From the NCBI GenBank assembly GCA_030528565.1, contig JAUMYP010000003.1:63082-121477 (forward strand): a stretch of 58,396 nt of DNA, read 5' to 3'. Every line of letters starts with the position of its first letter. Positions within the stretch are counted from its first letter, which is position 1. The DNA comes from Pseudomonadota bacterium. GTDB taxonomy: Bacteria > Pseudomonadota > Gammaproteobacteria > Xanthomonadales > Xanthomonadaceae. The notes under the pieces are model-generated. The model saw only the letters and a list, made by a program, of their open reading frames with translations, did not search any database and was not told where the DNA came from. This document shows positions 33,250 to 45,138 of this stretch, piece after piece. A program made the position numbers and the translations under genes.

Positions 33250-35304
33250 TCAGTTCGCAGTGCGGATGAGCCAGGCAAGCAGCACAATCAGGCCCAGAAT
33301 CATGGCAAAGGCATAGCTATAGAGGCGGCCAGTCTGCGCGCGGCGCACCAGTGCGGCGATGCCGCCGACGCCCCTGGCCGAGCCTTCCACTGCACCGCGG
33401 TCAATCACCGTGGCATCGAACCAGCGGAACAGCTTGCCAAGCAGCAGGCTGCCACCGGCAAAACCGTTAATCCACAATTTGTCGAAGCCGTATTTCTCTT
33501 CAAGGATGCGAATCGGCAGCTTGAACACACGCGCCGCCTTGTCGGCCAGCTCGGGCTTGATGAGGTACATCAGCGTCGCCAGCGCAAAGCCCGCGAAGGC
33601 CAGCCAGAACGCCGGGGTGACAAAGCCGTGCAGGGCGAAGGCCACCGGGCCATGCCAGTCATCGGCGGCGATTTTCGCCAGCACGTCGCGGGCTTCATTG
33701 ACAAAGATGATGTTGGCAAAGAAGCCATCCTGCGGCACCTTGCCACTCCAGTCGGTGTCAAACAGCATCGGCCCGGCGGTGAAGAAGCCAATCAGAATCG
33801 AGGGGATGGCCAGCAGAATCAGCGGCAGGGTCACCACCCAGGGCGATTCGTGCGGCTCATGCGCGCCATGGCCGTGGTGCTCATCGTGATGTGCATCATG
33901 ATGATGGGCATCGGCATGCGCATCACGGAAACGCTCGGGGCCGAAGAAAGTCAGGTACAGCAGGCGGAAACTGTAGAAGCTGGTGACGAAGGCGCCGAGC
34001 AGCACCGCCCAATAGCCGTACTGGGCGATAAAGCCGCCATTGGCGTGCGCGTTTTCCGCTGCGGCGACGATGATGGCGTCCTTGGAGTAATAGCCACTGA
34101 AGAACGGTGTAGCCACCAGTGCCAGGGTGCCAATCACGCTGGTGATGAAGGTAACCGGCATGTATTTGCGCAGGCCGCCCATCTTGCGCATGTCCTGCTC
34201 GTGGTGCATGCCGATGATGACCGAGCCGGCCGCCAGGAACAGCAGCGCCTTGAAGAAGGCGTGGGTCATCAGGTGGAACACCGCAGCCGAATACGCCGAC
34301 ACGCCCAGCGCCACGGTCATATAGCCCAGCTGCGACAGCGTGGAATAGGCCACCACGCGCTTGATGTCGTTCTGCACCATGCCAATCAGGCCGGTCCAGA
34401 ACGCGGTGGTGGCGCCGATGAACAGCACGAAATTGAGTGCGGTCAGCGACATCTCGAACATCGGCGACATGCGCGCGACCATGAAGATGCCAGCGGTCAC
34501 CATGGTGGCGGCGTGAATCAGCGCGGAAATCGGCGTCGGCCCTTCCATCGAGTCCGGCAGCCAGACATGCAGCGGCACCTGCGCGGATTTGCCCATGGCA
34601 CCGATAAACAGGCAGATGCAGATAAAGGTGACCGCCGACCAGCTCTCAAAGCCGGGTACGGTTTGCCCGTCCAGCACCGAGAGCTTGGCGAATACGGTGG
34701 CGTAATCGAGCGAGCCGAACCAGTACAGGATGCCGCCGATGCCGAGCAGGAAGCCGAAGTCGCCGACGCGGTTGACCAGGAAGGCCTTGAGGTTGGCAAA
34801 GATGGCGGTGGGCTTTTTGAACCAGAAACCAATCAACAGGTAGGACACCAGACCCACCGCTTCCCAGCCGAAGAACAGTTGCAGGAAGTTGTTGCTCATC
34901 ACCAGCATCAGCATGCTGAAGGTGAACAGCGAGATATAGCTGAAGAAACGCTGGTAGCCCGGGTCTTCTTGCATATAGCCGATGGTGTAGAGATGCACCA
35001 GGAGCGATACGAAGGTGACCACCACCATCATCATCGCGGTGAGCTTGTCCACCATGAAGCCGACATGGGCGGAATAATTGCCGATTTCAAACCAGGTGTA
35101 GATGTTCTGGTTATAGGCGGCTGCGCCCTGCCCCACCAATTGCCAGAGCACATGCACCGAGAGTGCACAGGCCACGGCGACACCGGCGATGGTGACGGTA
35201 TGCGCGCCCGCGCGCCCGACCTGGCGGCCAAACAGGCCAGCAATTATCGAGCCGAGCAAAGGCGCCAGCACAATCGTCAGGAGTTGGGTTGTCGATAGGG
35301 TCAT
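33250..35304 (-). CDS. nuoL: NADH-quinone oxidoreductase subunit L
   Basis: A 684-residue subunit, the largest antiporter-like member, including the long lateral helix of the membrane arm at the C-terminus. The core has Trp-Glu-Ala-Val-Gly-Leu-Val-Ser-Tyr-Leu-Leu-Ile-Gly, His-Val-Trp-Leu-Pro-Asp-Ser-Met-Glu-Gly-Pro-Thr, and Val-Val-Ala-Tyr-Ser-Thr-Leu-Ser-Gln-Leu-Gly. Around residues 485-510 there is a His/Asp-rich loop (Asp-Ala-His-His-His-Asp-Ala-His-His). I start at 35304, the family Met; the frame is open 17 codons further. Confidence 0.98.
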   Translation of the reverse strand: MTLSTTQLLTIVLAPLLGSIIAGLFGRQVGRAGAHTVTIAGVAVACALSVHVLWQLVGQGAAAYNQNIYTWFEIGNYSAHVGFMVDKLTAMMMVVVTFVSLLVHLYTIGYMQEDPGYQRFFSYISLFTFSMLMLVMSNNFLQLFFGWEAVGLVSYLLIGFWFKKPTAIFANLKAFLVNRVGDFGFLLGIGGILYWFGSLDYATVFAKLSVLDGQTVPGFESWSAVTFICICLFIGAMGKSAQVPLHVWLPDSMEGPTPISALIHAATMVTAGIFMVARMSPMFEMSLTALNFVLFIGATTAFWTGLIGMVQNDIKRVVAYSTLSQLGYMTVALGVSAYSAAVFHLMTHAFFKALLFLAAGSVIIGMHHEQDMRKMGGLRKYMPVTFITSVIGTLALVATPFFSGYYSKDAIIVAAAENAHANGGFIAQYGYWAVLLGAFVTSFYSFRLLYLTFFGPERFRDAHADAHHHDAHHDEHHGHGAHEPHESPWVVTLPLILLAIPSILIGFFTAGPMLFDTDWSGKVPQDGFFANIIFVNEARDVLAKIAADDWHGPVAFALHGFVTPAFWLAFAGFALATLMYLIKPELADKAARVFKLPIRILEEKYGFDKLWINGFAGGSLLLGKLFRWFDATVIDRGAVEGSARGVGGIAALVRRAQTGRLYSYAFAMILGLIVLLAWLIRTAN

Positions 35305-35365
35305 GTCGGAATCACCGTGTTGCCGGAAGCGGCCACTTGTGTTGTCAGGTTGCAAAGCGGGCTTG

Positions 35366-35683
35366 TCAGCCCTTCAGCGAATCGAGCTTCATCACTTCAA
35401 TGGTGCGGCGGCTGCGGAACAGCGCCACCAGGATGGCCAGGCCAATCGCCGCTTCGGCCGCCGCCACGGTGAGGATGAAGAACACGAAAATCTGCCCCTG
35501 CGGGTCCACCATATGCCGCGAGAACGCCACGAAGTTGATGTTCACCGCCAGCAGCATCAGTTCAATCGACATCAGCAGGATGATGACGTTTTTGCGGTTC
35601 AGGAAAATACCGGCGACGCTGATGCAGAACAGCACCGCGCCCAGCGCCAGGTAATGCCCAAGGCCTACGGGGATATCGAACAT
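35366..35683 (-). CDS. nuoK: NADH-quinone oxidoreductase subunit K
   Basis: A 105-residue, three-helix subunit of the proton channel near the quinone site. Two buried glutamates are visible in [10 protein letters not shown] and [10 protein letters not shown]. The start overlaps the stop of nuoJ by one base. Confidence 0.98.
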   Translation of the reverse strand: MFDIPVGLGHYLALGAVLFCISVAGIFLNRKNVIILLMSIELMLLAVNINFVAFSRHMVDPQGQIFVFFILTVAAAEAAIGLAILVALFRSRRTIEVMKLDSLKG

Positions 35684-36312
35684 CAGTTGGCCTCCTCTTG
35701 TTGGCTGGCGGCAGGCTTGACCGCCTCCATCTTCACCATGCGCAGGCGGTCACGCGACTTGACTGCGGCTTGTTCGGACGGGTTCTGGTGGCGTGCGCCC
35801 TGGCGCACGCGCAGCGCCAGCATCACCGCAGCAATCACCGCCACGGTCAGAATCACTGCCGCAAGCTCAAAGGGCAGCAGGAATTTGGTGTACAGGGTTT
35901 CGGCCAGCCATTTGCTGTTGGCGATACCGGCGTTTTCCACCGTATCGGCGGAGAAGCCGCCGAGCTTGGCCTTGATGCCGATAAGGGTGAGGATTTCCAC
36001 CAGCATCACCACCGCCACCACCAGCCCCACCGGCAGATAGCGCACAAAGCCCTCGCGCATCGGCGTGGTGTCGATATCCAGCATCATCACCACGAACAGG
36101 AACAGCACCATCACCGCGCCGACGTACACCAGAATCAGGGCCACGCCGAGGAATTCGGCACCGGCAATAATCCAGGTGCAGGCCACCGAGAAGAAGGTCA
36201 GCACCAGCAGCAGCGCCGCATGCACCGGGTTTTTCACGCTGATGACGCCAACGGCCGACATCACCGCCAGGGCAGCGAACACATAGAAAGCGGACAAGAT
36301 GATGGTTTCCAT
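35683..36312 (-). CDS. nuoJ: NADH-quinone oxidoreductase subunit J
   Basis: A 209-residue five-helix subunit. The conserved segment [19 protein letters not shown] contains the pi-bulge helix. The C-terminal ~35 residues are a polar tail rich in Arg, Lys, Gln and Glu, longer than in E. coli. The start at 36312 is the usual family Met; an in-frame extension upstream overlaps nuoI and is unlikely. Confidence 0.97.
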   Translation of the reverse strand: METIILSAFYVFAALAVMSAVGVISVKNPVHAALLLVLTFFSVACTWIIAGAEFLGVALILVYVGAVMVLFLFVVMMLDIDTTPMREGFVRYLPVGLVVAVVMLVEILTLIGIKAKLGGFSADTVENAGIANSKWLAETLYTKFLLPFELAAVILTVAVIAAVMLALRVRQGARHQNPSEQAAVKSRDRLRMVKMEAVKPAASQQEEAN

Positions 36313-36319
36313 GTCGTCC

Positions 36320-36808
36320 TCAGCGGTAAGGCGCATCAGCGGCGCGGCGCTCGGCGATTTCGGTTTCCAGACGGTCACCGATGGCCAGCAGGGTGGGCTT
36401 GGTCAGGATGTTCTGACCGCGCTTGTCAAAGTGATATTCGTACACATGGGTTTCCACAATCGAGTCCACCGGACAGGATTCTTCGCAGAAACCGCAAAAA
36501 ATACACTTGAACAGGTCGATTTCGTAGCGCGTGGTGCGGCGGGTGCCGTCGGCGCGACGCTCCGAGTCAATGGTGATGGCCAGCGCCGGGCAGACCGCCT
36601 CGCACAGTTTGCAGGCGATGCAACGCTCTTCGCCATTGGGATAACGGCGTAGCGCATGGATGCCACGGAAGCGCGGCGACTGCGGGGTCTTTTCCATTGG
36701 GTACATCAGCGTGTACTTGTCACGGAAAAGATATTTCAGGGTCAGCCCCAGCCCTTGCAGCAATTCCCACAACAGCAGGCTCTTGAAGTAATTGGCGATG
36801 CGATTCAT
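36320..36808 (-). CDS. nuoI: NADH-quinone oxidoreductase subunit I (two 4Fe-4S clusters)
   Basis: A 162-residue iron-sulphur subunit carrying clusters N6a and N6b. The ligands are Cys63, Cys66, Cys69 and Cys73 in the first motif and Cys102, Cys105, Cys108 and Cys112 in the second. The N-terminal amphipathic helix sits on the membrane. It passes electrons to cluster N2 in NuoB. Confidence 0.98.
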   Translation of the reverse strand: MNRIANYFKSLLLWELLQGLGLTLKYLFRDKYTLMYPMEKTPQSPRFRGIHALRRYPNGEERCIACKLCEAVCPALAITIDSERRADGTRRTTRYEIDLFKCIFCGFCEESCPVDSIVETHVYEYHFDKRGQNILTKPTLLAIGDRLETEIAERRAADAPYR

Positions 36809-36811
36809 GGC

Positions 36812-37903
36812 TTACACCCCTGCCTTGATGACACCGAAGAACACCAGCAAGGCGGCCACGGCAATCCAGGCGATACAAATCGGGATAAATACTTTCCAGC
36901 CCAGGCGCATGATCTGGTCATAGCGATAACGCGGGAACGAGGCGCGGAACCAGATGAAGCAGCTCATGAAGAAAAACACCTTGGCAAACAGCCACGGCCA
37001 GCCACCGGCCCAAATCCAGTTGATGGCCCAGTGCACATCGCCCAAATCCAGCCAGCCTTGCAGCGGCGAGAGCCAGCCGCCCAGGAAGAACAGCGCGGTC
37101 AGGAAGCTGACCAGAATCATGTTGGCGTATTCGGCCAGGAAGAACAGCGCGAACTGCGAGCCGGAGTATTCCACCATGTGGCCGGCGACGATTTCCGACT
37201 CGCCTTCCACCACGTCGAACGGCGCGCGGTTGGTTTCGGCCACGCCGGAGATGAAATACACCACGAACAGCGGCAGCAGCGGCAGCCAGAACCATTCGAA
37301 GAAACCGGCATTGCCGGCCTGCGCCTCGACAATCGCGCTGAGGTTCAGGCTGCCTGCGGCAATCATCACCCCGACCAGGGCAAAGCCCATGGCGATTTCA
37401 TAGCTCACCACCTGCGAGGCCGAACGGATGGCACCCAGGAAAGCATATTTGGAGTTGGATGCCCAACCGGCCAGAATCACCCCGTACACGCCCAGCGAGG
37501 TCATCGCCAGCAGGTACAAAAGACCGGCATTGGCATTGGACAGCACCACTTGCGCGTCAAACGGAATCACCGCCCAGGCCGCGAACGAAGGCCCCAGCAC
37601 AATCAGCGGCGCCAGGATGTAGAGCAGCTTGCTGGCCTGGGTGGGTTGCACCACTTCCTTGAACAGCAGTTTGAATACGTCGGCAAACGCCTGGAAAATG
37701 CCAAAGCCCACATACATCGGCCCGTGGCGCACATGCATCCAGCCAATCAGCTTGCGCTCCCACACCACATAGAAGGCCACGGTGATAATCACCGGCATGG
37801 CGATGCTGAGGATTTTCAGCACAATCCACAGCAGCGCACCGATATCGCCCAGCGACAGCAACCACTGGTGCAGGGAATCAATCATCGCAGTCACCGGATT
37901 CAT
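36812..37903 (-). CDS. nuoH: NADH-quinone oxidoreductase subunit H
   Basis: A 363-residue membrane subunit forming the quinone-binding chamber. Markers are [15 protein letters not shown] in the first loop, [16 protein letters not shown] in the third loop, and [11 protein letters not shown]. The start overlaps the nuoG stop by 4 bp. Confidence 0.98.
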   Translation of the reverse strand: MNPVTAMIDSLHQWLLSLGDIGALLWIVLKILSIAMPVIITVAFYVVWERKLIGWMHVRHGPMYVGFGIFQAFADVFKLLFKEVVQPTQASKLLYILAPLIVLGPSFAAWAVIPFDAQVVLSNANAGLLYLLAMTSLGVYGVILAGWASNSKYAFLGAIRSASQVVSYEIAMGFALVGVMIAAGSLNLSAIVEAQAGNAGFFEWFWLPLLPLFVVYFISGVAETNRAPFDVVEGESEIVAGHMVEYSGSQFALFFLAEYANMILVSFLTALFFLGGWLSPLQGWLDLGDVHWAINWIWAGGWPWLFAKVFFFMSCFIWFRASFPRYRYDQIMRLGWKVFIPICIAWIAVAALLVFFGVIKAGV

Positions 37904-40146
37904 ACGGCTTTGGCCTCCACACGGCTTGCGGCCAGCGGCGCAGTCGCGCCATAGCCCGATTCCACCCAGACCACCCCTTCGGCAATGCGCTCACTGAGCA
38001 GCACTTGCAAGGTGGCAGTCCCGGCAGCGGTCGAGAACCGCCCCATCGCGCCATGCGCAAGCCCCGCCGCAGCGGCAGTGGCCGGATGCAGTACGGCGTA
38101 TTCGCCCACAGTCAGCGGATGCGCCTGCAAGGCCGGAGCGCGGCGCACGGTGGCATCGACGCGATAGATGGCTTGCGATACGGCAAGCTCCAGCCCCGGC
38201 TTGCCGGAGGCGGCGACATTGCTGGCGCTGACTTTGACGCTGCGCGGCTTCATGCCTGCACGCAACTGGGCAAGGTCGATAAAGGCAAACCCCGGCAGTT
38301 GCAGGGCATCGGCCAGCGCACGCAGCACCCGCCAGCCTTCGCGGGCTTCGCCCTGCGGCTTGCCGCCAGCCTGGGCAAACTGCACGCTGCCATCAAGATT
38401 GGTGAGGCTGGCCTCCATCTCCGGCAGCAGGGCGATGGGCAGAATCACATCGGCCACCGCGCGGGTGGAACGGCAGGCGTAATGGCTGAAAGCCACGGTC
38501 CTGGCATTGCCCAGCGCGCGCATCGCCACGCCCTGGTCGGCAAAATCCAGACCCGGCTCGATGCCGTAAATCAGATAGGCAGCGCGGGCTTCGCGCAGCA
38601 TGTCCTGGGTGCTGCGCGCACTGGGCAGCACGCCGTACTGCGCCAGCCCCACCGCATTGGCGCCCTGCGGAATACGGCACAGGCGCGCGCCAGTGCGGGC
38701 GCAGAAGTCAGCGGCAGCGGCGCGAATCGCCGAAGCATGTGCGCCGTTTTCGGCAATGCCGCCGATAATCAGCGCCACGCGCTCGGCCTGGCCGACATCC
38801 AGCGCAGCCAGCGCATCGGCCAGTTGCGAAGGGGCGACGATGGCCTTGCCCGCCGCCTCGAAGGTGAACTCGAAGTCCACCGGATTGATGACATGGATGC
38901 GCGTGCCCTGCTTCCAGGCCTTGCGCAGGCGCTGGTGCAGCAGCGGCAGTTCATGGCGCAGATTGCTGCCCAGCAGCACGATGACTTCGGCCTGCTCGAT
39001 ATCTTCCAGCGCCACGCCAAAGGGTTCGGCCACGGCGGCATCAGCAAGGTCGTGCTGGCTCAGGCGATGGTCGAGATTGCCGCAGCCAAGCGCCTCAGCC
39101 AAGCTCGCCAACACCGCGCCTTCTTCGTTGCTGGTGGCCGGATGCACCAGCATGCCCAGCGCATCGCCACGGTTTTCTTGCAGGATTTGCGCGGCAGCGG
39201 CCAGGGCTTCATCCCAGCTTGCTTCGCGGAAGGCTTCCGGCTCGCTGCCCTCGGCCACGCGAATCATTGGCTTCAACGCCCGGTCGTCGGCATACAGCCC
39301 CTGGTGGGCATAGCGGTCGCGGTCGGACAGCCAGCACTCGTTGACCAGTTCGTTGTCACGCGGCACCGCGCGCAGCACTTCGCCCCGGCGCACATGCAGG
39401 AACAGATTGCTGCCCATGGCATCGTGGAAGCCGACAGACGGTTTGGCGACCAGCTCCCAGGGACGCGCCTTGAACTGGAACACCTTGTTGGTGAGCGCGC
39501 CCACCGGGCAGACATCAATCACGTTACCGGACAGCTCGGTGGTCAGCGGCTTGCCATCATAGGTGCCGATTTGCAGGTTTTCGCCACGCTGCATGCCGCC
39601 CAGCTCGTAAGTGCCGGCGATTTCCGCAGTAAAGCGGATGCAGCGGGTGCACTGGATGCAGCGGGTCATCTCGGTGGCGACCAGCGGTCCCAAGTCTTCG
39701 TCGGCCACCGAACGCTTGGTTTCGGAATAGCGGCTGATGCCACGGCCATAGCCCATCGACACGTCTTGCAGCTCGCACTCGCCGCCCTGGTCGCAGACCG
39801 GGCAGTCCAGCGGGTGGTTGATGAGCAGGAACTCCATCACATTGCGCTGCGCCTTCAGCGCCTTGTCGCTGCGGGTGAACACCTTCATGCCATCCATCAC
39901 CGGGGTGGCGCAGGCCGGCAGCGGCTTGGGGCTCATGCGCCCGCCCATTTCCGCCTCCACCATGCACATCCGGCAGTTGGCGGCAACCGGCAGCTTTTCG
40001 TGATAGCAAAAACGCGGAATCGGAATGCCGGCCTTGTCGGCGGCATGGATAATCATGCTGTTCTTGGGCGCGGCCAGCTCGACCCCGTCAATAAAGACGG
40101 TGACGTGGTCCGGCGGCAGGTTCGGTTTTTCCGGTTGCGCACTCAT
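37900..40146 (-). CDS. nuoG: NADH-quinone oxidoreductase subunit G
   Basis: A 748-residue iron-sulphur subunit of the peripheral arm. The N-terminal 2Fe-2S ferredoxin domain has Cys-Arg-Met-Cys-Met-Val-Glu. The His/Cys motif [14 protein letters not shown] and the pair Cys-Ile-Gln-Cys-Thr-Arg-Cys bind 4Fe-4S clusters. The remainder is a molybdopterin-oxidoreductase-like domain, shorter than in E. coli and like other xanthomonads. Overlaps by 4 bp join it to nuoF and nuoH. Confidence 0.97.
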   Translation of the reverse strand: MSAQPEKPNLPPDHVTVFIDGVELAAPKNSMIIHAADKAGIPIPRFCYHEKLPVAANCRMCMVEAEMGGRMSPKPLPACATPVMDGMKVFTRSDKALKAQRNVMEFLLINHPLDCPVCDQGGECELQDVSMGYGRGISRYSETKRSVADEDLGPLVATEMTRCIQCTRCIRFTAEIAGTYELGGMQRGENLQIGTYDGKPLTTELSGNVIDVCPVGALTNKVFQFKARPWELVAKPSVGFHDAMGSNLFLHVRRGEVLRAVPRDNELVNECWLSDRDRYAHQGLYADDRALKPMIRVAEGSEPEAFREASWDEALAAAAQILQENRGDALGMLVHPATSNEEGAVLASLAEALGCGNLDHRLSQHDLADAAVAEPFGVALEDIEQAEVIVLLGSNLRHELPLLHQRLRKAWKQGTRIHVINPVDFEFTFEAAGKAIVAPSQLADALAALDVGQAERVALIIGGIAENGAHASAIRAAAADFCARTGARLCRIPQGANAVGLAQYGVLPSARSTQDMLREARAAYLIYGIEPGLDFADQGVAMRALGNARTVAFSHYACRSTRAVADVILPIALLPEMEASLTNLDGSVQFAQAGGKPQGEAREGWRVLRALADALQLPGFAFIDLAQLRAGMKPRSVKVSASNVAASGKPGLELAVSQAIYRVDATVRRAPALQAHPLTVGEYAVLHPATAAAAGLAHGAMGRFSTAAGTATLQVLLSERIAEGVVWVESGYGATAPLAASRVEAKAV

Positions 40147-41504
40147 GCAGCCACCTTCTCGATTACCTTGCCATCGCGGATGTCGTCCACCAGGAAACGC
40201 TTGTTGACGATGGCGTATTCAAACTCGTCCCAGAAGTGATGCAGGAAGCCCTGCACCGGCCAGGCCGCAGCCTCGCCGAAGGCGCAGATGGTATGGCCTT
40301 CAATCTGTCCGGCCGCCGCCCGCAGCATATGCAGGTCATCAAGCGTGGCTTCCAGATTGGCGATGCGGCTCAGCATCCGGTACATCCAGCCGGTGCCCTC
40401 GCGGCAGGGCGTGCACTGGCCGCAGGACTCCTTGAAATAGAAGCGCGAAATGCGCTGGCAGGCGCGCACCATGCAGGTGGTTTCGTCCATCACAATCACC
40501 GCACCAGAGCCCAGACCGGAACCGGCCTTGCCGATGCTGTCATAGTCCATGGTGCAGCCCATCATGATGTCGGCGGGCAGCACCTTCATCGACGAGCCAC
40601 CGGGAATCACCGCCTTGAGCTTGTTGCCATTGCGCACGCCTCCGGCCATTTGCAGAAGCTCGGCAAACGGTGTGCCGAGGCGAATCTCGAAATTGCCGGG
40701 GTTGTTGACATGGCCGGACACCGAAAACACCTTTGGCCCGCCATTATTGGGGATGCCAAGCTCCGCGAACCATTCCGGGCCATTGCGGATGATGGCCGGC
40801 ACCGAGGCATAGGTTTCGGTATTGTTGATGGTGGTCGGCTTGCCGTACAGGCCGAAATTGGCCGGGAACGGCGGCTTGAAGCGCGGCTGCCCCTTCTTGC
40901 CTTCCAGCGATTCCATCAGTGCGGTTTCTTCGCCGCAGATATAGGCGCCCGCACCCAGTGCGCCGTAGATATCAATATCCACGCCGCTGCCGAGGATGTT
41001 CTTGCCCAGCCAGCCATGCGCATAGGCTTCCTGCAAGGCCGACTCGAAATGCTCGAACGGCTCGTGGTGGAACTCGCCGCGCAGATAGTTATAGCCCACC
41101 GTGCAGCCGGTGGCGTAGCAGGCAATCGCCATGCCCTCCACCACCGCATGCGGGTTGTAGCGCAGGATGTCGCGGTCCTTGCAGGTACCAGGCTCGGACT
41201 CGTCCGAGTTGCACAGCATGTATTTCTGGCCATCGCCCTTGGGCATGAAACTCCACTTAAGCCCCGTGGGAAAGCCCGCGCCGCCACGGCCACGCAGGCC
41301 GGAAGCCTTGACCATCTCGATAATGTCCGCAGGCGGGATTTTTTCTTCCAGAATCTTGCGCAGCGCCACATAGCCGCCGGTCTTGAGATAGTTCTCATAC
41401 GACCAGGGCTTGTCGAAATGCAGCGTGGTATAGACCACATTGTGCGCCTGCGGCGCAGGCCCGACCGGGCCGTAGCCCTCCGAATAATACGAATGTCCGG
41501 CCAT
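40143..41504 (-). CDS. nuoF: NADH-quinone oxidoreductase subunit F (FMN, NADH binding)
   Basis: A 453-residue subunit that takes hydride from NADH. The FMN/NADH site shows [10 protein letters not shown], the [13 protein letters not shown] motif, and the 4Fe-4S motif [12 protein letters not shown]. It starts one base after the nuoE stop and overlaps nuoG by 4 bp. Confidence 0.98.
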   Translation of the reverse strand: MAGHSYYSEGYGPVGPAPQAHNVVYTTLHFDKPWSYENYLKTGGYVALRKILEEKIPPADIIEMVKASGLRGRGGAGFPTGLKWSFMPKGDGQKYMLCNSDESEPGTCKDRDILRYNPHAVVEGMAIACYATGCTVGYNYLRGEFHHEPFEHFESALQEAYAHGWLGKNILGSGVDIDIYGALGAGAYICGEETALMESLEGKKGQPRFKPPFPANFGLYGKPTTINNTETYASVPAIIRNGPEWFAELGIPNNGGPKVFSVSGHVNNPGNFEIRLGTPFAELLQMAGGVRNGNKLKAVIPGGSSMKVLPADIMMGCTMDYDSIGKAGSGLGSGAVIVMDETTCMVRACQRISRFYFKESCGQCTPCREGTGWMYRMLSRIANLEATLDDLHMLRAAAGQIEGHTICAFGEAAAWPVQGFLHHFWDEFEYAIVNKRFLVDDIRDGKVIEKVAA

Positions 41505-41505
41505 G

Positions 41506-42033
41506 TTATTTCAACCCGTCCAGAAGCTCGTCCACCTTCTCGGTGGTGAGTTTTTCGTGGTAGTGACCGTTGATGACCACCACCGGCGCACCGCAGCAGG
41601 CTGCCACGCATTCTTCCTCGCGCTTCAAATACACCCGGCCATCGGCTGTGGATTCGCCCAAGCGGCAGCCGAGTTTCTTTTCTGCGTGCTCAACCAGTTT
41701 TTCCGCGCCATTCAACCAGCAGCTGATATTGGTGCAGAACGCCACATTGTGGCGGCCGACCTTCTCGGTCTCGAACATCGAATAGAAGGTGGCGACTTCA
41801 TACGCCCATACCGGCGGCAGCCCCAAGTACTTGGCCACCGCAGCGATGATTTCATCCGACAGCCAGCCGCCGTTCTGCTCCTGCGCCGCGTGCAGCCCCT
41901 GCAATACCGCAGAACGCTTGCGCTCGGGCGGAAACTTGCTCAGCCAGTGGTCGATATGCGCGCGGGTTTCGGCCGACAGCACCAGCATCGGGTCAACATT
42001 GCGCGCGTTTTCGAAATTGCCGGTGGCTTTCAT
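41506..42033 (-). CDS. nuoE: NADH-quinone oxidoreductase subunit E (2Fe-2S)
   Basis: A 175-residue thioredoxin-fold subunit that holds cluster N1a with Cys100, Cys105, Cys142 and Cys146. The N-terminal half has [11 protein letters not shown]. The start overlaps the nuoD stop (ATGA at 42030-42033). Confidence 0.98.
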   Translation of the reverse strand: MKATGNFENARNVDPMLVLSAETRAHIDHWLSKFPPERKRSAVLQGLHAAQEQNGGWLSDEIIAAVAKYLGLPPVWAYEVATFYSMFETEKVGRHNVAFCTNISCWLNGAEKLVEHAEKKLGCRLGESTADGRVYLKREEECVAACCGAPVVVINGHYHEKLTTEKVDELLDGLK

Positions 42034-43346
42034 CGGTCAACCTCACCAAACACGATGTCATAAGTGCCAATCATCGCCACCACGTCGGCCAGCATATGGC
42101 CCTTGACGATGGCGTCCATCGACGAGAGATGGGCAAAGCCCGGAGCGCGCAGCTTGCAGCGGAACGGCTTGTTGGCGCCGTCCGACACCAGCCAGCAGCC
42201 GAATTCGCCCTTGGGCGCTTCCACTGCCGCATAGGTTTCACCCGCTGGCACCGAATAGCCTTCGGAGAACAGCTTGAAGTGGTGAATCAGGGCTTCCATG
42301 TCGTCCTTCATCGCTTCGCGGCGCGGCGGCGACACTTTCTTGTTGTCCAGCATCACCGGACCTGGATTTTCCTTCAGCCACTTCACGCACTGGGCGATGA
42401 TGCGGTTGGACTGGCGCATCTCGGCGATGCGCACCAGATAGCGGTCATAGCAATCGCCATTGACGCCCACCGGGATGTCGAAATCGACTTCGGCGTATTT
42501 GGCATAGGGCTGCTGCTTGCGCAGGTCCCAGGCCACGCCCGAGCCGCGCAACATGGCGCCGGTCATGCCCCAGGCATAGGCTTGCTCCGGCGAGACTACG
42601 CCGATGCCGACGGTACGCTGCTTCCAGATGCGGTTGTCGGTGAGCAGGGTTTCGTATTCGTCCACGCGCTTGGGGAAGTCGCGGGTAAAGGCTTCCAGAT
42701 AATCCAGCAACGAGCCTTCGCGGGCTTCGTTGAAACGCTTGAGCTTGCCGCCCTTGCGCCATTTCGATTCCTTGTACTGCGGCATGCGCTCGGGCAGGTC
42801 GCGGTACACACCACCGGGACGGTAATAGGCCGCATGCATGCGCGCGCCGCTGACCGCCTCGTAGGCATCCATCAGCTCCTCGCGTTCGCGGAAGGCATAC
42901 AGCATCACTGCCATGGCGCCCAGGTCGAGCGCGTTGGAGCCGACCCACATCAAGTGGTTCAGGATGCGGGTGATTTCATCGAACAGGGTGCGAATCCACT
43001 GCGCGCGCTCCGGCGCTTCCACGCCCAGCAGGGTTTCGATGGCGCGCACATAGGCATGCTCATTGCACATCATCGACACATAGTCGAGCCGGTCCATATA
43101 ACCAATGGACTGGTTGAACGGCTTGGATTCGGCCAGTTTTTCCGTGCCACGGTGCAAAAGCCCGATATGCGGGTCAGCGCGCATGATGGTTTCGCCGTCC
43201 ATCTCCAGAATCAGGCGCAGCACACCGTGCGCGGCCGGGTGCTGCGGGCCGAAGTTCAGCGTGTAGTTGCGGATTTCCTGGCGGGCTTCTTCGGCATTGC
43301 TGGCCAAGAGGCCATGCGGCGGCAAATGGGAGTTGGCGTGATTCAT
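42030..43346 (-). CDS. nuoD: NADH-quinone oxidoreductase subunit D
   Basis: A 438-residue subunit of the quinone site, separate from NuoC here. Markers are [14 protein letters not shown], His-Arg-Gly-Thr-Glu-Lys near residue 66, and the conserved Tyr-Met-Asp-Arg-Leu-Asp-Tyr-Val. An N-terminal extension of about 20 residues precedes the core. The start overlaps the nuoC stop. Confidence 0.98.
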   Translation of the reverse strand: MNHANSHLPPHGLLASNAEEARQEIRNYTLNFGPQHPAAHGVLRLILEMDGETIMRADPHIGLLHRGTEKLAESKPFNQSIGYMDRLDYVSMMCNEHAYVRAIETLLGVEAPERAQWIRTLFDEITRILNHLMWVGSNALDLGAMAVMLYAFREREELMDAYEAVSGARMHAAYYRPGGVYRDLPERMPQYKESKWRKGGKLKRFNEAREGSLLDYLEAFTRDFPKRVDEYETLLTDNRIWKQRTVGIGVVSPEQAYAWGMTGAMLRGSGVAWDLRKQQPYAKYAEVDFDIPVGVNGDCYDRYLVRIAEMRQSNRIIAQCVKWLKENPGPVMLDNKKVSPPRREAMKDDMEALIHHFKLFSEGYSVPAGETYAAVEAPKGEFGCWLVSDGANKPFRCKLRAPGFAHLSSMDAIVKGHMLADVVAMIGTYDIVFGEVDR

Positions 43347-44110
43347 CGCGTAGCGCCCCCCAGTTTCAGGTCTTTGTTTTCGCCTTCGGCCGTGGCAAAG
43401 CGCGCATCATCGCGTACCACGCGCGGCACGCCCACGCGCGGCTCCACCGAAGTCACCGGCTCATACACCACGCGCTGTTTCTCGGCGTCGTAGCGCACTT
43501 CGACATTGCCAATCAGCGGGAAGTCCTTGCGGAACGGATAGCCGACAAAACCGTAGTCGGTGAGGATGCGGCGCAAATCCGGGTGGCCACGGAAGATGAT
43601 GCCGAACAGGTCAAAAGCCTCGCGCTCGAACCAGTTGGCGCCCGGCCAGACGCTGGTCAGCGAATCGACCATCGGCATATCGTCATTGGCGCAGAACTCG
43701 CGCAGGCGCAGCCGCTGGTTGCGGCTGATGGACAGCAAATGCGCCACCACGGCAAAACGCTGCGGCGGACGGGCATCAACGCGCTCGATGGCCTGCGGCT
43801 GCGGCGCCTGCTCGCTCATCGCCTGCCCCCATTTGAAACGGCCGACGTTGGCGCCTTCCACACCACGGCTAAAGCCGCGCGAGGACACATCGGTGTCCCA
43901 TTCATCGCTGCCATAGCCCATATAGTCAATGCCGCTGATGTCGATGCATTGCTCAAAGCCGAATTCATCGCGCAATGTGCGGGCAACAGCCAGCCACTGC
44001 CCGGCAGGCGCGTCCAGGGTGATTTCGCCACGCGGCTCGGCCACCCGCACATGGCAGTCCGGAAGGCGCTCGCGCAGGGCGTCTGCGAAGTTCGCGGAAT
44101 TGGAGTTCAT
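43343..44110 (-). CDS. nuoC: NADH-quinone oxidoreductase subunit C
   Basis: A 255-residue subunit with the 30-kDa family signature: [16 protein letters not shown] and [12 protein letters not shown]. A stretch after residue 60 ([11 protein letters not shown]) is an insertion seen in xanthomonad-type NuoC. The C-terminus is Lys/Asp rich. Confidence 0.97.
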   Translation of the reverse strand: MNSNSANFADALRERLPDCHVRVAEPRGEITLDAPAGQWLAVARTLRDEFGFEQCIDISGIDYMGYGSDEWDTDVSSRGFSRGVEGANVGRFKWGQAMSEQAPQPQAIERVDARPPQRFAVVAHLLSISRNQRLRLREFCANDDMPMVDSLTSVWPGANWFEREAFDLFGIIFRGHPDLRRILTDYGFVGYPFRKDFPLIGNVEVRYDAEKQRVVYEPVTSVEPRVGVPRVVRDDARFATAEGENKDLKLGGATR

Positions 44111-44121
44111 GCCTTTGATGC

Positions 44122-44703
44122 TCAGGAATGCACAAGGGAATGCGCAGCTTCGGCCTGTTTTTTGCCGAACACCGTGCTGCGGCGGATTTTCTTTTGCAAC
44201 TGCAAAATGCCGTAGGTCAGCGCCTCGGCGGTGGGCGGGCAGCCCGGCACATACACATCCACCGGCACCACGCGGTCACAACCACGCACCACCGAATAGG
44301 AATAGTGGTAATAGCCGCCACCATTGGCGCAGCTGCCCATGGAAATCACCCATTTCGGGTCGGGCATCTGGTCGTACACCTTGCGCAGCGCCGGCGCCAT
44401 CTTGTTGACCAGGGTACCGGCGACAATCATCACGTCCGACTGCCGCGGCGAGGGACGGAATACCACGCCAAAGCGGTCCATGTCGATGCGCGCACAGCCG
44501 GCATGCATCATTTCCACCGCGCAGCAGGCCAGGCCAAAGGTCATCGGCCACATCGAGCCGGTGCGCGCCCAGTTCCACAGCGCGTCCATGCTGGTGGTGA
44601 CAAAACCCTGCTGCATCACCGGGTTGTCATGCTCGGGGCGCAGCAAGTCGTCCAGCCGCCCTTCCGGCAGCGGATTGAAGAATGGCGTATGGCTTACTCC
44701 CAT
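44122..44703 (-). CDS. nuoB: NADH-quinone oxidoreductase subunit B (cluster N2)
   Basis: A 193-residue subunit that binds the terminal 4Fe-4S cluster N2 next to quinone, with the tandem cysteines Cys60-Cys61 plus Cys125 and Cys155. The motifs Trp-Pro-Met-Thr-Phe-Gly-Leu-Ala and [11 protein letters not shown] are standard. The start at 44703 overlaps nuoA by 10 bp; a longer in-frame reading into nuoA is not the family N-terminus. Confidence 0.98.
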   Translation of the reverse strand: MGVSHTPFFNPLPEGRLDDLLRPEHDNPVMQQGFVTTSMDALWNWARTGSMWPMTFGLACCAVEMMHAGCARIDMDRFGVVFRPSPRQSDVMIVAGTLVNKMAPALRKVYDQMPDPKWVISMGSCANGGGYYHYSYSVVRGCDRVVPVDVYVPGCPPTAEALTYGILQLQKKIRRSTVFGKKQAEAAHSLVHS

Positions 44704-45050
44704 TCGAGCGCCCCCCTCTTCCAGACATAAACAAAGCCGAGGAACAACATGCCGACAAACAGGCCCATGGTGACCAGGCTGCGCGCGCCCAGCTCCATGA
44801 ATACCTGCGTCCACGGCACGATGAAGATGATTTCCAGGTCAAAGACGATGAACTGGATGGCGATGAGGTAATAGCGCACGTCGAACTGCATGCGCGCATC
44901 CTCGAAGGGCAGGAAGCCACACTCGTAAGGAGAGAGTTTCTCGGCGTTAGGCTTTTTCGGGCCCACCAGGTTGCCGATAACGATTAGCGCAACGCCAATC
45001 CCGGTGGCAACAATCAAAAACAGCAGAGTCGGCAAATATTGTGCCAGCAC
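44694..45050 (-). CDS. nuoA: NADH-quinone oxidoreductase subunit A
   Basis: A 118-residue three-helix subunit, first gene of the operon. It has [11 protein letters not shown] in the loop that closes the quinone tunnel and Phe-Val-Asp-like/Phe-Asp-Leu-Glu-Ile-Ile-Phe in helix 2. It lies 88 bp downstream of tRNA-Leu, with a hairpin between them. Confidence 0.98.
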   Translation of the reverse strand: MLAQYLPTLLFLIVATGIGVALIVIGNLVGPKKPNAEKLSPYECGFLPFEDARMQFDVRYYLIAIQFIVFDLEIIFIVPWTQVFMELGARSLVTMGLFVGMLFLGFVYVWKRGALEWE

Positions 45051-45102
45051 GGCTAGTCTCGTCGGCTAGGCCGCGCGAGGTACGCGGCGTGGCTAAATAC
45101 AT

Positions 45103-45128
45103 ATCCGGGTCCCTTTCGAGACCCGGAT
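45103..45128 (-). terminator. Hairpin between tRNA-Leu and nuoA
   Basis: A 9-bp perfect stem ATCCGGGTC/GACCCGGAT with an 8-base loop. On the minus strand it is followed by ATGTATTTAG, a poor T run. It may end the secG-tRNA transcript or attenuate readthrough into nuo; the nuo promoter itself is not obvious to me. Confidence 0.5.
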
Positions 45129-45138
45129 ACGGTGTAAA

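Noticed and set aside
31707-33269. 520-codon plus-strand open frame opposite nuoM
   Set aside because: It is the mirror of a conserved gene in GC-rich DNA; its product is His/Gln/Gly-rich low-complexity sequence with no recognisable domain.
33214-35298. 694-codon plus-strand open frame opposite nuoL
   Set aside because: Same cause: codon bias keeps the opposite frame open. The composition is Gln/Glu/His/Arg-rich and no ribosome-binding site suits it.
38005-40239. 744-codon plus-strand open frame opposite nuoG
   Set aside because: Shadow of nuoG; no domain, and the nuoG protein is fully conserved on the other strand.
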